Shown in pieces: positions 9,147 through 17,309 of a stretch of DNA of 64,000 bases. The stretch spans positions 62,001-126,000 of the forward strand of contig CAVWCL010000009.1 of assembly GCA_963753485.1 (NCBI GenBank), written 5' to 3'. Under the pieces are notes generated by a model. That model had not been told where the DNA came from. It worked only from the letters and a program-made list of their open reading frames with translations, and made no database searches. The DNA is from CAWDLX01 sp963753485. Lineage in GTDB: Bacteria > Actinomycetota > Actinomycetes > Mycobacteriales > Micromonosporaceae. Position 1 is the first letter of the stretch. Each line of letters starts with the position of its first letter. The translations under genes were made by a program, and so were the position numbers.

Positions 9147-9707
9147 ATGCCTGCCCAGCCCAGCACGACCCAGGTGCCGCTCCCCCGCATCGCGCCGCCG
9201 GCGACCATGATCGCACTGCCGGGCCGGCCGGCCGACGATCCCGATGCGTGGCGCCACGCCGCCTCCGCCGGCGCCGACACCGTGGCGGTGGTGGGCCCGC
9301 CGGGCGCCGCGGCTGGGGCCTGGACCGACCTCGCCCGGGCGATCGACCGGGCGGTACGCGCGGCCCGGCGGGCCGGGTTGAACGTCGTCGTGCTCAACCC
9401 CGGGGTGCCGGTCGACCCGGTCTACCGCCGACTGGACGCCACCATCTGCACCTTCGAGGGCACCTGGGCCGAGTACCTCGCCGGCCACGGCCGCCCGGGC
9501 GGCGCGGGCGGGCTGGCCGACGGGTGCCGGCCGGGTGACGGCCACCTGGTCTACGCGGTGCCCACCGCGGACCTGGCGGCCGCCCGCGCCCTGCTGGCCG
9601 CACGCCGAGCCGGCCTCGTGCTCGTCACCGACCGGCCGGCGCCGGCGCTCGCGGCCGGCGTGGCCGCGGCTGGCAACGCGGGCACGAGTACGACGAGCGG
9701 TTCATGA
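9147..9707 (+). CDS. Spherulation-specific family 4 (spherulin-4-like) protein
   Basis: The 186-residue protein resembles the spherulin-4 family. It has a Pro-rich start, an Ala-rich helix, VVVLNPGVPVDPVYRR followed by DATICTFEGTWAEYL, and a later strand with VYAVPTADLAAAR and GLVLVTDR. These match the family's NPG, FEG and TDR blocks. It is shorter than usual (often above 200 residues), and its last 83 bases overlap the end of the convergent mutM gene, so the C-terminus may be truncated or newly formed. No signal peptide is visible from this start. Function in bacteria is unknown, and the name comes from a slime-mould encystment transcript. Confidence 0.6.
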   Translation: MPAQPSTTQVPLPRIAPPATMIALPGRPADDPDAWRHAASAGADTVAVVGPPGAAAGAWTDLARAIDRAVRAARRAGLNVVVLNPGVPVDPVYRRLDATICTFEGTWAEYLAGHGRPGGAGGLADGCRPGDGHLVYAVPTADLAAARALLAARRAGLVLVTDRPAPALAAGVAAAGNAGTSTTSGS

Positions 9708-10497
9708 ACGGCTCCCGCCGGATCGGTGCGCCGCAGCGCGGGCACGGCCAGCCGGCCCGGCCGTAGACGGCCAACGACCGGTCGAAGTAGCCACTCTCGC
9801 CGTTGACGTCCACATAGAGCGCGTCGAAGCTGGTGCCGCCGGCGCCCAGCGCCTCGGTCAGCACGTCGCTGACGTGGCCGAGCAGCTCGCGAGCCCGGGG
9901 CCGGGTCAGGGTGGCCGCCAAGCGCTCCCCGTGCAGGCGGGCCCGCCACAGCGACTCGTCGGCGTAGATATTGCCGACGCCGGAGATCAGCCGCTGGTCG
10001 AGCAGGGCCCGCTTGACACCGCTGCGGCGCGCGCGCAGCGCGGCGACGAAGCACTCCGGATCGAACTGCTCGTCGAACGGGTCGCGGGCGATGTGGGTGA
10101 TCTCGGCGGGCAGGGTGGCCCCGCCCGGGGACACCGCCAGGCCACCGAAGGTGCGCTGGTCGACGAAGCGCAGCTGCGGGCCGGCGTCGGTGAACGTGAA
10201 CCGGATGCGCAGGTGCGGCCCGGCCGGCGCGCCCGCGTCGAGCAGCAGCAGCTGCCCGGACATGCCCAGGTGGCCGACGACGCCATCGCCGGAGTCGAGG
10301 GCGAACCACAGGTACTTGCCGCGCCGGCGGACGCCGGTGATCGTGCGCCCGGCGAGCACCGCCGCGAAGTCGGCCCCGCCGGCCAGATGCCGGCGAACCG
10401 ATCGGGGATGCAGCACCTCCACCCGGTCGATGGTGCGCCCCACCACCCAGCGGGCCAGGCCGGCCCGTACCGTCTCGACCTCAGGCAGCTCGGGCAC
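9625..10497 (-). CDS. mutM: Formamidopyrimidine-DNA glycosylase (Fpg/MutM)
   Basis: This bifunctional glycosylase/AP lyase removes 8-oxoguanine and ring-opened purines from DNA. The 290-residue protein begins with the catalytic MPELPEVETVR (Pro1 after Met removal, Glu2). It has the helix-two-turn-helix block ISGVGNIYADE and a C-terminal zinc finger (CPRCGAPI and CPRC) with the conserved MNRSSYSCP. The last nine residues (PRRPRAPAPAGR region) are an extra basic tail reaching into the overlapping spherulin-like gene. It lies 3 bases downstream of rnc in the same operon, as in other actinobacteria. Confidence 0.96.
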   Translation of the reverse strand: MPELPEVETVRAGLARWVVGRTIDRVEVLHPRSVRRHLAGGADFAAVLAGRTITGVRRRGKYLWFALDSGDGVVGHLGMSGQLLLLDAGAPAGPHLRIRFTFTDAGPQLRFVDQRTFGGLAVSPGGATLPAEITHIARDPFDEQFDPECFVAALRARRSGVKRALLDQRLISGVGNIYADESLWRARLHGERLAATLTRPRARELLGHVSDVLTEALGAGGTSFDALYVDVNGESGYFDRSLAVYGRAGWPCPRCGAPIRREPFMNRSSYSCPRCQPRPRRPRAPAPAGR

Positions 10498-10500
10498 GGC

Positions 10501-11220
10501 TCAGCTCTCCGCCTCGCCCGCCATCGGCTGCGCCGGCTCGCCCACGCCGGTGAGGGCCAGGAACGCGGCCTCGGCGGCGCGCTGCTCCGCCTCCTTCTTG
10601 GTCTTTCCGGTGACTCCCCCGTGGCGCTCGCCGGCGACCACGGCCCAGGCGGTGAAGGTCTTGGCGTGGTCCGGACCGGTCTGGTCGATCTGGTAGTCGG
10701 GCACGCCGAGGCCCCGGTTCGCGGTCAGCTCCTGGAGGCTGGTCTTCCAGTCCAGCCCGGCACCGAGCCGGGCCGCGAGCGACATCACCGGCTCGAAGAG
10801 GCGCAGCACCACCTCTTCCGCGGTCTTGAGCCCGTACTCCAGGTAGACCGCGCCCAGCAGGGCCTCCAGAGTGTCGGCGAGAATGCTCTCCTTGTCCCGG
10901 CCGCCGGTGGTCTCCTCGCCGCGGCCGAGCAGGATGTGGGCGCCGAGGCCGAGGCCCCGCGCCACGTCGGCGAGGGCCCGCGAATTGACCACGCTGGCGC
11001 GCAGCTTCGCCAGCCGGCCCTCCGGCAGCTCCGGGTGGGCGTGGAACAGAGCCGTGGTGACCACCACGCCGAGTACCGAGTCGCCGAGGAACTCGAGGCG
11101 TTCGTTGGTGGGCAGGCCGCCGTTCTCGTAGGCGTACGAGCGATGGGTGAGCGCGCGCTGCAACAGCTCCGGCTCGAGAGTCACCCCGAGCGCGCCGGTG
11201 AGGTCGCTGGTGCCGGTCAT
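10501..11220 (-). CDS. rnc: Ribonuclease III
   Basis: RNase III cleaves double-stranded RNA, including rRNA precursors. The 239-residue protein has the catalytic signature NERLEFLGDSVLG (Glu and Asp metal ligands), a second acidic block around DTLEALLGAVYLE, and a C-terminal double-stranded RNA-binding domain ending in GKTKKEAEQRAAEAAFLAL. The ATG at 11220 overlaps the plsX stop as ATGA and was chosen for that coupling. A GTG six bases upstream is also in frame. Confidence 0.95.
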   Translation of the reverse strand: MTGTSDLTGALGVTLEPELLQRALTHRSYAYENGGLPTNERLEFLGDSVLGVVVTTALFHAHPELPEGRLAKLRASVVNSRALADVARGLGLGAHILLGRGEETTGGRDKESILADTLEALLGAVYLEYGLKTAEEVVLRLFEPVMSLAARLGAGLDWKTSLQELTANRGLGVPDYQIDQTGPDHAKTFTAWAVVAGERHGGVTGKTKKEAEQRAAEAAFLALTGVGEPAQPMAGEAES

Positions 11221-12155
11221 CGCCACTCCGCCGCCGGCGCTCCGGCCGCACCGCAGGTCCCGCCGGCAGCGCCGGCCCCGGTCGCATCGCCGGTCTCGGC
11301 ACCGCCGTCACCGAGACGGTCCACCACCCGACTGCGGACCAGCCGGGCGGCGAGCGCGATGCCGGAGGCGACGTCGTCCCCGGTCGCCGCGCCGTGGCAG
11401 ATGACCGCGGTGCTCGCCACTCCCAGCAGCGCGGCGGCCCGCGGCATCTGCGCGGCTGAGCCGGGCGAACGGAGCAGGGCCTCAATGGTCTTGAGCAGCA
11501 CGTTACCGGTGAAGCCGTCGGTCACGATCACCTCGGCCCGGCCGCCCTGTACCACGTCGTTGCCCTCGACCGGACCGACGTAGCGGGCGCCGGAGGGCAG
11601 GTGGTGCAGCCGCAGCGCGGCGTCGGCCGCCCGGCGCAGCCGGTCGCCCTTGCCGGGCTCGGAACCGACCGAGAGCAGGCCGACGCGTGGGCTGAGCACC
11701 GCGGCGGCGAGCCGCGCGTACTCGGCTCCGAGCATCGCGTGGTGGACCAGATCGGCCGGGTTGACCTGCATGCCGGCGCCGACGTCGAGGAGCACCACCG
11801 GCCCGGCCGAGCTCGGCAACACGGCGGCCAGCGCCGGCCGGCGCACCCCGCTCATCCGACCGATCGCGATCACGGCGGCGGCGACGCTCACGCCGCTCGG
11901 ACCCGCGGAGACGACGGCGTCCGCGTGGCCGGCACCGACGGCGTGCATGGCCGCCCCGATGGAGGTCCGCCGGTCGGCGCCGCGGGAGGCCGGGTCGGCC
12001 ATCGCGACGCGGTCGGGCACCGGCCGCACCCCGACCCGGGTCCGTTGCGACCCGGACAACCCACCCACCAGCCCGTCGGCCACCTCCGGCGGGCCGACGA
12101 GCAGAAGGACGAGGTCGGGATCGGTACCCAGAGCCCGGAGAGCGCCGTCAACCAC
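11217..12155 (-). CDS. plsX: Phosphate acyltransferase PlsX (5' end ambiguous)
   Basis: PlsX converts acyl-ACP to acyl-phosphate for phosphatidic acid synthesis. The family blocks SIGAAMHAV, DVGAGMQVNPADL, LLSVGSEPGKGD, VEGNDVV and VTDGFTGNVLLKT are present. The first canonical start in frame is the GTG at 12155, giving 312 residues. The family N-terminus (RIAVDLLGGDAAPAVV) is encoded in frame immediately upstream, at about 12156-12200. No ATG, GTG, TTG or CTG occurs in that frame for at least 150 bases. So either an ATC at 12197 is used (a G-rich tract lies about 12 nt before it), there is a sequence error or frameshift, or the protein is really shortened. rnc follows with an ATGA overlap and rpmF lies upstream. 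Confidence 0.85.
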   Translation of the reverse strand: MVDGALRALGTDPDLVLLLVGPPEVADGLVGGLSGSQRTRVGVRPVPDRVAMADPASRGADRRTSIGAAMHAVGAGHADAVVSAGPSGVSVAAAVIAIGRMSGVRRPALAAVLPSSAGPVVLLDVGAGMQVNPADLVHHAMLGAEYARLAAAVLSPRVGLLSVGSEPGKGDRLRRAADAALRLHHLPSGARYVGPVEGNDVVQGGRAEVIVTDGFTGNVLLKTIEALLRSPGSAAQMPRAAALLGVASTAVICHGAATGDDVASGIALAARLVRSRVVDRLGDGGAETGDATGAGAAGGTCGAAGAPAAEWR

Positions 12156-12228
12156 GACGGCGGGGGCGGCGTCCCCGCCGAGGAGGTCGACGGCGATCCG
12201 CGGAGACGGGGTCCCCCCGGAGCGCGGC

Positions 12229-12402
12229 TCAGACCTCGATGATCTGGCGATTGTTGTATGTCCCGCAGACGGTGCACACGGTGTGCGGCAGCTTGGGCGA
12301 CCGGCATTGCGGGCAGGCCACGGTGGCGACCCGGGTCGCCTTCCACTGCGACCGCCGCGAGCGGGTGTTGCTGCGGGACGTTCTGCGCTTGGGTACGGCC
12401 AC
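12229..12402 (-). CDS. rpmF: 50S ribosomal protein L32
   Basis: The 57-residue L32 protein has the usual start (AVPKRRTSRSNTRSRRSQWK) and four cysteines in two CxxC pairs (CPQC, CTVC), so it is the zinc-binding form. The GTG at 12402 has GAGGAG eight bases upstream and is preferred to the start at 12423. It is preceded by the DUF177 gene (33-base gap), the widespread yceD-rpmF pairing, and followed by plsX. Confidence 0.96.
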   Translation of the reverse strand: MAVPKRRTSRSNTRSRRSQWKATRVATVACPQCRSPKLPHTVCTVCGTYNNRQIIEV

Positions 12403-12435
12403 GGTGGCTGGCTCCTCGATCACAGGCTGACTGGG

Positions 12436-12990
12436 CTACTCGGTGAACTTCTTCAGGGCCGCCCAGCGGGGGTCGACCCGCTCGTGCGTGTGGTCGGCCG
12501 GCAGCTCGTCCCAGGGTGTCCCGCACTCGGGGCACAACCCGCGACAATCCGGCCGGCACAGCGGGTTGGCCGGCAGCGCGAGGACCACCGCATCCCGCAG
12601 AGCCGGTTCCAGTTCGATCAGGTCGCCCTGCATCCGGCCCACCTCGTCCGCATCGGCGGTCTCGTCCGTCGTGCTGTGCGCATACGCGTACAACTCCTGG
12701 AACGACACCTCCAGCGGTTCGTCGACCTCACGCAGACAGCGCCCGCATTCGCCCGCCAGCCTCACCTGGACCCGCGCGGAGACCAGAACGCCCTCCGAGA
12801 CCGACTCCAGGCGCAGCGTCAGGGCCATTTCGGCACCCTCCGGTACGTGGATCAACTCCAGACCCAGGTCCGCCGGCGCGGCGACCGTCCGCTCGACCAC
12901 ACGCATCGCCCCCGGACTGCGCGGCAGGTCTCTGGTGTCGAGGACCAGCGGCGAGCGGGGATCGAGGCGGGCGGTGGGATGTTCGCGCAT
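12436..12990 (-). CDS. yceD: DUF177 (YceD-family) protein
   Basis: The 184-residue protein has the DUF177 pattern: a beta-rich N-terminal half, the cysteine pair GECGRC in the middle, and a second pair region CRPDCRGLCPECG near the C-terminus, both probably binding metal. Family members sit directly before rpmF and have been linked to 23S rRNA and 50S maturation. The ATG at 12990 has GGAG six bases upstream. A GTG at 13020 is the only alternative and lacks a good site. Confidence 0.9.
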   Translation of the reverse strand: MREHPTARLDPRSPLVLDTRDLPRSPGAMRVVERTVAAPADLGLELIHVPEGAEMALTLRLESVSEGVLVSARVQVRLAGECGRCLREVDEPLEVSFQELYAYAHSTTDETADADEVGRMQGDLIELEPALRDAVVLALPANPLCRPDCRGLCPECGTPWDELPADHTHERVDPRWAALKKFTE

Positions 12991-13071
12991 CGTAGGCTCC
13001 GGCCCTGAAGAGGCCGTCACACAAGATACCGCATCCGGCGACCCGGCCGGCGCCGGGTCCGTTCGCCGAGC

Positions 13072-13566
13072 TCAGAACGGCAGGCCGTGGTCGCGCTCAT
13101 CGGCCTGGAAGGAGCCGATCTCGCGCAGGGCGTGCATCTTGTCCCGGCCACGCTCGATCGAGGCGAGCGACCGGGTGAGGAACTGCTCGAAGTTGGCCAG
13201 GGTGGTGTCGACGTACTCGTCGACCTCGTCGCGCAACCGCTGCGCCTCGGCCCGGGCGTCCCCGATCAGCCGCGTGCTCTCCCGGTCCGCCGAGACCACC
13301 ACCTCGTTGTGCGAGACCAGCCGGTGGTGCTCCGCCTCGGCCTCAGCGATCATGCGGTCGGCCTCTCGCTGGCCGGCGTCGAGAATCTTGTCCCGCTCGT
13401 CGAGCAGTGCCATCGCCCGGCGCATCTCGCCCGGCACCTCCCCGCGCAGCTGCTCCAGCAGTCCGATCAGCTCACCGCGGTCGATCATGCAGTTGCGCGA
13501 CATGGGTACGTTGCGTGCGTTCTCCACGACCGAGATGATCTCGTCGATCCGGTCCATCGCGTCCAC
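13072..13566 (-). CDS. sepIVA: SepIVA-like DivIVA-domain septation protein
   Basis: The 164-residue coiled-coil protein begins DAMDRIDEIISVVENAR and contains RLVSHNEVVVSADRESTRL followed by DEVDEYVDTTLANFEQFL. These blocks also occur in mycobacterial SepIVA (Rv2927c), a divisome and polar-growth factor. Its place next to DUF177 matches the mycobacterial order. The central coil is shorter than in Mycobacterium by my estimate (about 80 residues). The GTG at 13566 with AGGAG upstream fits better than starts further out. An ATG at 13557 is possible. Confidence 0.85.
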   Translation of the reverse strand: MDAMDRIDEIISVVENARNVPMSRNCMIDRGELIGLLEQLRGEVPGEMRRAMALLDERDKILDAGQREADRMIAEAEAEHHRLVSHNEVVVSADRESTRLIGDARAEAQRLRDEVDEYVDTTLANFEQFLTRSLASIERGRDKMHALREIGSFQADERDHGLPF

Positions 13567-13728
13567 CGCGCACGTCTCCTGTCCTCGCCACCCGCTGGCA
13601 ACCCGGGCCGCTACCACACCTGTCATCGCCGCCGCACCGTCACCCACATCCATGATGCGGCCTGGTCGGGTTCCTGGCCCGCCCGCCACACGCCGGCGCC
13701 AACGGTACGTCGCATCGTCAACGGTGGG

Positions 13729-14214
13729 TCAGCCGCCGTCCTCGCGCAATCGTTCGACCAGCCGCCTGGCCACCACGTCGGGAACGTGCGCCGTCACGTC
13801 CCCGCCCCATTTGGCGACATCCTTGACCAGGCTCGAGGAGAGAAACGAGTGCTGCGGGTTGGTCGGCATGAAGAGGGTCTCCACCCCGGCCAGGCCAATG
13901 TTCATCTGGGCCATCTGCAGCTCGTAGTCGAAGTCGCTGACCGCCCGCAGACCCTTGACCACGACCGAGGCGTTCTGCTTGCGGCAGAAGTCCACCACGA
14001 GGCCCTGGAACGACTCGGTACGCACGTTCGGGTACGCCTTGGTGACCTCGCGCAGCATCTCCAAGCGCTCATCGATCGAGAAGAGTGCCTGCTTGGACTG
14101 GTTGACGAAGACGGCGACGAACACCTCGTCGAAGAGGCGGCTGGCGCGCACGATGATGTCGAGATGGCCGTTGGTCACCGGGTCGAACGAGCCGGGACAG
14201 ACTCCACGCCTCAT
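13729..14214 (-). CDS. coaD: Phosphopantetheine adenylyltransferase
   Basis: CoaD transfers AMP to 4'-phosphopantetheine, the penultimate step of coenzyme A synthesis. The 161-residue protein has the nucleotidyltransferase motif PGSFDPVTNGHLD (T/HxGH class), KGLRAVSDFDYELQM for pantetheine binding, and the C-terminal FLSSSLVKDVA. The ATG at 14214 has GAGAGG upstream and gives the normal family length. rsmD lies 38 bases upstream, the common rsmD-coaD order. Confidence 0.96.
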   Translation of the reverse strand: MRRGVCPGSFDPVTNGHLDIIVRASRLFDEVFVAVFVNQSKQALFSIDERLEMLREVTKAYPNVRTESFQGLVVDFCRKQNASVVVKGLRAVSDFDYELQMAQMNIGLAGVETLFMPTNPQHSFLSSSLVKDVAKWGGDVTAHVPDVVARRLVERLREDGG

Positions 14215-14252
14215 GGCCCGCCTCTCTGGCCCGGCCCGGCCGGGCCGGCCGG

Positions 14253-14813
14253 TCACGCCCCGCGACCGTACCAAAGCACCGACTCGCCATAGCGGCGACC
14301 GCGCTGCCCGGTGATACCGGCCGGCCACTCCGGCTCGGGCGAACGGCTGGAGCGCTCCGTCACCACCACCGCGCCCGCTCCCAGCCAGCCCCGGCTGACC
14401 AGGTCGGCGAGCACCGCCTCGAGCTCCGCCGCCGAGGCCCGGTACGGGGGGTCGAGGTAGACAACGTCGCACGGCTGGGCCGCTCCGGCGGCAACCACGG
14501 CGGCTACCGGCGCCGTGCTCAGCCGGCAGACCGCGGCTAGGTCGAGGGCATCGATGTTGCGCCGGATGATCCGGGCGGCGCGGGCGTCGGACTCAACCAG
14601 CAGCACAGCCGCCGCACCGCGCGAGGCGGCCTCCAGGCCGATCGCGCCCGAGCCGGCGTAGAGGTCGGCGAAGTGGCACCCGTTGAGTGCGGTCATGGTC
14701 TCGAGGGTGGAGAAGAGCGCTTCGCGGACCCGGTCGGAGGTCGGTCGGGTGGCGGTGCCCGGCGGCGCCTCGATCCGCCGGCCGCCCCGGCTGCCGGCCA
14801 CGATGCGGGTCAC
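14253..14813 (-). CDS. rsmD: 16S rRNA (guanine966-N2)-methyltransferase RsmD
   Basis: RsmD methylates G966 of 16S rRNA. The 186-residue Rossmann methyltransferase starts MTRIVAGSRGGRRIEAPPG, has RPTSDRVREALFSTL, the SAM-binding block FADLYAGSGAIGLEA and the catalytic VVYLDPPYR. The GTG start at 14813 lies two bases after the recG stop, so the two are translated together. coaD follows. Confidence 0.95.
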   Translation of the reverse strand: MTRIVAGSRGGRRIEAPPGTATRPTSDRVREALFSTLETMTALNGCHFADLYAGSGAIGLEAASRGAAAVLLVESDARAARIIRRNIDALDLAAVCRLSTAPVAAVVAAGAAQPCDVVYLDPPYRASAAELEAVLADLVSRGWLGAGAVVVTERSSRSPEPEWPAGITGQRGRRYGESVLWYGRGA

Positions 14814-14815
14814 GC

Positions 14816-17020
14816 TCAGCCCTTCTCCAGGAACTCGGCCCGCTCCTCGTCGACCAGGGCGGCGACGGCGGCGGCCAGCGCCGGGTGCCCGGCCAGGTCG
14901 GGGTCGGTGTCGAGCAGGTGAGCGGCCTCCTGGCGGGCATCGGCGATGACTTCGGCGTCGCGGCGCAGCGAGAGCACCCGCAGGTGCGATCGGCGGCCTG
15001 ACTGGGCCTCGCCGAGCACATCGCCCTCCCGGCGCAACTCCAGGTCGAGGTCGGCCAACTGGAATCCGTCCAGTGTGGACGCCACCGCGTCCAGCCGGGC
15101 CCGGGCCGGGGCGGCCGGCGCCGCGTCGGTCACCAGCAGACAGAGCCCCGCCGCCTGGCCGCGGCCGACCCGGCCGCGCAGCTGGTGCAGCTGGGATACG
15201 CCGAACCGGTCGGCGTCGAGCACGATCATCACGGTCGCGTTGGGCACGTCCACGCCGACTTCGACAACGGTGGTGGCGACGATCACATCGAGCTTGCCGG
15301 CCGAGAAGTCGCGCATCACCGCGTCCTTCTCATCCGCGGGGAGGCGCCCGTGCAGCGTGCCGATGCGCAGCCCGGCCAACGGCCCGGCGGCGAGTGCCGG
15401 CGCCATCTCGAGCACCGCGATCGGCGGCCGGCGCCCCGGTGCCGCCGGTCCCGACTCGTCCGCCGGTTCGAGGGCGTCCTCGGAAGCCGCCTGGCCGCCG
15501 ATGCGCGGGCAGACCACGTACCCCTGGTGACCCTGGCCGACCTCCTCTCGCAGGCGCTTCCAGGCCCGGTCGAGGTAGGCGGGCTTCTCGGCCACCGGCA
15601 CCACGTGCGACGCGATCGGTGACCGCCCCTGGGGCAGCTCGGCCAGGATGGACGAGTCGAGGTCGCCGAAGACTGTCATCGCCACCGTCCGCGGGATCGG
15701 AGTGGCCGTCATGACCAGGACGTGCGGGGGCTGCGCGGCCTTGGCCCGCAAGGTGTCGCGCTGCTGGACGCCGAAGCGGTGCTGCTCGTCGACGACCACC
15801 AGGCCAAGGTCGGCGAACTCGACGCCCTCGTAGAGCAGGGCGTGGGTGCCGACCACGATGCCGGCCTCCCCGGAGGCGATGGCGGCCAACGCCCCCCGAC
15901 GGGCGGCCGCCGACTGGGAGCCGGTCACCAGCACGACCCGGGTGGCCAGCTCGGCCGAGTCCAACTCACCGGCGCGTCCCATCGGGCCGAGCAGATCGCG
16001 GATGCTGCGGTGGTGCTGGGCCGCAAGCACCTCCGTCGGCGCCAGCATCGCCGCCTGGGCGCCGGCGTCGACGACCTGGAGCATGCCGCGCAACGCGCAC
16101 ACCGTCTTGCCGGAGCCGACCTCCCCTTGCAACAGGCGGTGCATGGGATGATCCCGGGCGAGGTCCGCACCGATCTCCTCACCGACCGCGAGCTGCCCCG
16201 TGGTCAACCGGTACGGCAGCGCGGCGTCGAACGCGTCGAGAAGCCCGCCGGCGCGCCGGGTTCGGGCAACCGCTGGCCAGGCGGCCGCGCGCCGCTTGCG
16301 CTGCTCGAGGGAGAGCTGCACGGCCAGCGCCTCGTCCCAGGCCAGCCTGGCCTTGGCCGCGCCGAGGGAGGCGTACGAGGCAGGTTGGTGCATCTCGCGC
16401 AGCGCCGGACCCAGGGCCATGAGACGCCGCTGAGCGCGCAGCGACGCGGGCATCGGATCCGGCGGGTCCGCCATCGTGTCCAGGACCATCTGCAGGCAGC
16501 GCGCGATCTGCCAGGAGCGCAGCTGCTGGGTGGCCGGGTAGACCGGGATGAGCGCGCCGGCGAACGCCTCCACCGCGGCGCTGTCAGGACCGTCGAGCAT
16601 CTGGTACTCGGGGTGGGTCAGCTGGCGGGTCCCCTGGAACTCGCTGACGGTACCGGCGAAGAGACCGACCCGGCCCGGGGCCAGATCGCGGGTGCGCCAC
16701 TCCACCTGGTTGATGCGCTTACCGAAGAAGGTCAGCTTCAGCGACCGCCCGGAGCCGTCGGCCACCACCGTCTCCAGCACCGCGCCGGAGCCGTTGCGGA
16801 ACGTCCGGGCGGTCGACCGGGCGACCTTCGCCACGATGGTGACGTCCTCGCCGAGGGTGAGGCTCGCGATGTCGGTGAGCTGGCCGCGTTCGGCGTACCG
16901 GCGCGGGAAGTAGTAGACGAGGTCGCCCACGGTACGCAGGCCGAAGGCGTCGCCGAACATCTTCGCCACTTTGGGACCGACCACTGTGGCCTTCGCCAGC
17001 GCAGTGTCCAGAGTGCTCAC
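14816..17020 (-). CDS. recG: ATP-dependent DNA helicase RecG
   Basis: RecG remodels stalled replication forks and Holliday junctions. The 734-residue protein has an N-terminal wedge/OB region (residues about 1-250), Walker A GEVGSGKTVCAL, VVVDEQHRFG (DEQH box), TATPIPRTVAMT, and the helicase C block TTVVEVGVDVPNATVM with LHQLRGRVGRG. The GTG at 17020 gives the usual N-terminus (STLDTALAKATVVGPK). Its ribosome-binding site (GGAAGG) lies in the first unit of the tandem repeat at 17021-17309, so the repeat forms the 5' leader of recG. The longer frame to 17056 merely translates repeat DNA. Confidence 0.96.
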   Translation of the reverse strand: MSTLDTALAKATVVGPKVAKMFGDAFGLRTVGDLVYYFPRRYAERGQLTDIASLTLGEDVTIVAKVARSTARTFRNGSGAVLETVVADGSGRSLKLTFFGKRINQVEWRTRDLAPGRVGLFAGTVSEFQGTRQLTHPEYQMLDGPDSAAVEAFAGALIPVYPATQQLRSWQIARCLQMVLDTMADPPDPMPASLRAQRRLMALGPALREMHQPASYASLGAAKARLAWDEALAVQLSLEQRKRRAAAWPAVARTRRAGGLLDAFDAALPYRLTTGQLAVGEEIGADLARDHPMHRLLQGEVGSGKTVCALRGMLQVVDAGAQAAMLAPTEVLAAQHHRSIRDLLGPMGRAGELDSAELATRVVLVTGSQSAAARRGALAAIASGEAGIVVGTHALLYEGVEFADLGLVVVDEQHRFGVQQRDTLRAKAAQPPHVLVMTATPIPRTVAMTVFGDLDSSILAELPQGRSPIASHVVPVAEKPAYLDRAWKRLREEVGQGHQGYVVCPRIGGQAASEDALEPADESGPAAPGRRPPIAVLEMAPALAAGPLAGLRIGTLHGRLPADEKDAVMRDFSAGKLDVIVATTVVEVGVDVPNATVMIVLDADRFGVSQLHQLRGRVGRGQAAGLCLLVTDAAPAAPARARLDAVASTLDGFQLADLDLELRREGDVLGEAQSGRRSHLRVLSLRRDAEVIADARQEAAHLLDTDPDLAGHPALAAAVAALVDEERAEFLEKG

Positions 17021-17309
17021 TGTGCCTGCCTTCCGATCGCGCTGCGGGGCTCGCACCTGCTCGCTCCTCGCGCTCTCACTGTGCCTGCCTTCCGATCGCG
17101 CTGCGGGGCTCGCACCAGCTCGCTCCTCGCGCTCTCACTGTGCCTGCCTTCCGATCGCGCTGCGGGGCTCGCACCAGCTCGCTCCTCGCGCTCTCACTGT
17201 GCCTGCCTTCCGATCGCGCTGCGGGGCTCGCACCAGCTCGCTCCTCGCGCTCTCACTGTGCCTGCCTTCCGATCGCGCTGCGGGGCTCGCACCAGCTCGC
17301 CTCTCACTC
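17021..17309. repeat. 59-bp tandem repeat, about 4.9 units, between DAK2 gene and recG
   Basis: Units start at 17021, 17080, 17139, 17198 and 17257. Each begins TGTGCCTGCCTTCCGATCGC and continues with GCTGCGGGGCTCGCACCAG and GCTCGCTCCTCGCGCTC; the last is shortened. The units are almost identical (one A/T difference at 17057). Read on the minus strand, each ends GGAAGGCAGGCACAGTG, i.e. a ribosome-binding site plus a GTG, and the last of these starts recG. The end of the array overlaps the last few bases of the DAK2 gene. It shares its core with the repeat at 1-114. Confidence 0.95.

Noticed and set aside
17021..17309. CRISPR-like array
   Set aside because: Units are directly adjacent and identical with no unique spacers, and there are no cas genes. 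It is a tandem repeat.
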